Below, in pieces: positions 6,153-6,417 of a stretch of 6,417 nucleotides of DNA (positions are counted from its first letter, which is position 1; each line of letters opens with the position of its first letter). Both the position numbers and the translations under genes were made by a program. The notes under the pieces were generated by a model, which was not told the DNA's origin, did no database searches, and saw only the letters and a program-made list of their open reading frames with translations. Origin of the DNA: Chitinophagaceae bacterium (GTDB lineage Bacteria > Bacteroidota > Bacteroidia > Chitinophagales > Chitinophagaceae). The stretch spans positions 1,140-7,556 of the forward strand of contig PKYU01000122.1 of NCBI GenBank assembly GCA_003132765.1, read 5' to 3'.

Positions 6153-6168
6153 TATGACTTAAATCATA
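6153..6168. promoter_or_regulatory. Crp/Fnr-like palindrome upstream of the oxidoreductase gene
   Basis: TATGACTTAAATCATA is palindromic at 14 of 16 positions. Its TATGA-N6-TCATA arrangement has the half-site spacing of Crp-type sites (TGTGA-N6-TCACA) and partly fits the Fnr box (TTGAT-N4-ATCAA, 7 of 10 positions). It lies 117 bases before the downstream ATG. Binding by such a regulator is inference only. Confidence 0.3.
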
Positions 6169-6236
6169 TATTCCATTGAAGAATATCATCTTTTGAAACT
6201 GAGATAGATGATACTTTGTTGGCTGAATTTATAATT

Positions 6237-6259
6237 AGTTTATAGCTCATTAATAAACT
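6237..6259. repeat. 7-base inverted repeat before the oxidoreductase start
   Basis: AGTTTAT (6237-6243) and ATAAACT (6253-6259) form a perfect inverted repeat around nine bases, ending 26 bases before the ATG at 6286. It could be an operator or a weak leader hairpin. AT-rich repeats of this length also occur by chance. Confidence 0.4.
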
Positions 6260-6285
6260 CATTCTAACAAAATATCAGTAAGATC

Positions 6286-6417
6286 ATGAATGATATCACC
6301 AAGCCAATTGACCTGACTACACATGCGGAAGGAACAGGTCCCAAGAGATTCCAAAGACCTGTTTATATTGATTTCATGCCTCCCTGCAATAGCGCTTGTC
6401 CGGCTGGAGAAAATATC
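6286..6417 (+). CDS. GltD/PreT-like NAD(P)-binding iron-sulfur oxidoreductase, N-terminal fragment
   Basis: An open frame starts at the ATG at 6286-6288 and runs off the window after 44 codons. The motif MPPCNSACPAGENI (31-44), with C34, C38 and P39, looks like the start of the N-terminal Fe-S domain of COG0493 proteins: the glutamate synthase small subunit, the dihydropyrimidine dehydrogenase PreT subunit, and related FAD/NAD(P)H oxidoreductases. In that domain, cysteines in this setting bind [4Fe-4S] clusters and the text usually continues toward a helix binding the second half of the cluster. The FAD and NAD(P) folds would lie beyond the window. The 30 residues before the motif (QRPVYIDFMPPC) suggest the variant that begins with a short lead rather than classical GltD. 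Substrate and partner cannot be decided here. No close promoter is evident. Confidence 0.7.
   Translation, partial: MNDITKPIDLTTHAEGTGPKRFQRPVYIDFMPPCNSACPAGENI

Larger units (their letters stand above)
5995..6285. other. Gene-free spacer between serS and the oxidoreductase gene
   Basis: I see no convincing coding frame in these 291 AT-rich bases. They hold several inverted repeats. CAATT/AATTG (6025-6038) has a 4-base loop. TCGGAAT pairs with ATTCCCGA (6081-6103), with one bulged C and an 8-base loop. The 16-base near-palindrome at 6153-6168 and AGTTTAT/ATAAACT at 6237-6259 are listed separately. TACTTTTG at 6072-6079 matches the TAnnTTTG consensus but has no TTG at normal spacing and lies 206 bases before the next ATG. 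No hairpin with a U-tract typical of a serS terminator is visible. Confidence 0.6.

Noticed and set aside
1..6417. Search for CRISPR arrays, tRNA or rRNA genes, insertion sequences, toxin-antitoxin pairs or defence genes
   Set aside because: No spaced direct repeats, clover-leaf pattern, transposase or terminal repeats, or defence-type proteins were seen. The window is mainly housekeeping genes.

Overview
The window reads as chromosomal DNA from a member of the Bacteroidetes (Bacteroidota), most likely near the Chitinophagaceae. Three things point there: a DUF4290 protein, a family I know only from this phylum, next to murA; TAnnTTTG-type -7 elements in front of several genes with no clear Shine-Dalgarno sequences; and protein sequences (SerRS, Gmk, MurA, VanZ-like) that read like that group. 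The DNA is AT-rich. I see no RNA gene, insertion sequence, phage gene or CRISPR array.

Left and middle (1-4579) lie entirely on the minus strand. In transcription order they are: an uncharacterised 120-residue protein, gcvH (lipoyl carrier of the glycine cleavage system), a small VanZ-like membrane protein 17 bases after gcvH, the DUF4290 protein with its own well-formed promoter, murA (first committed step of peptidoglycan synthesis), gmk (guanylate kinase), and the first 152 codons of a CNNM/CorC-type membrane transporter that runs off the left edge. A strong intrinsic terminator separates DUF4290 from murA, so these neighbours are probably not one simple transcript. murA and gmk may be co-transcribed, because no promoter is visible between them.

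Right (4580-6417) is on the plus strand. serS (seryl-tRNA synthetase) is divergent from the 120-residue gene and has a TAnnTTTG box in the shared spacer. A 291-base gene-free stretch follows, holding several inverted repeats. The first 44 codons of an oxidoreductase of the GltD/PreT-like (COG0493) type, with a Cys-rich N-terminal motif, then run off the right edge.

Most of this is housekeeping: translation, nucleotide and cell-wall synthesis, and one-carbon metabolism. I found no convincing new multi-gene system. The points most worth a second look are: MurA carries Asp in place of the fosfomycin-target Cys; the CNNM protein has lost two signature motifs; the DUF4290 protein has an in-frame 15-base tandem repeat in a basic RGN-rich tail; a terminator U-tract contains a promoter-like box just before murA; and a Crp/Fnr-like palindrome lies upstream of the oxidoreductase.
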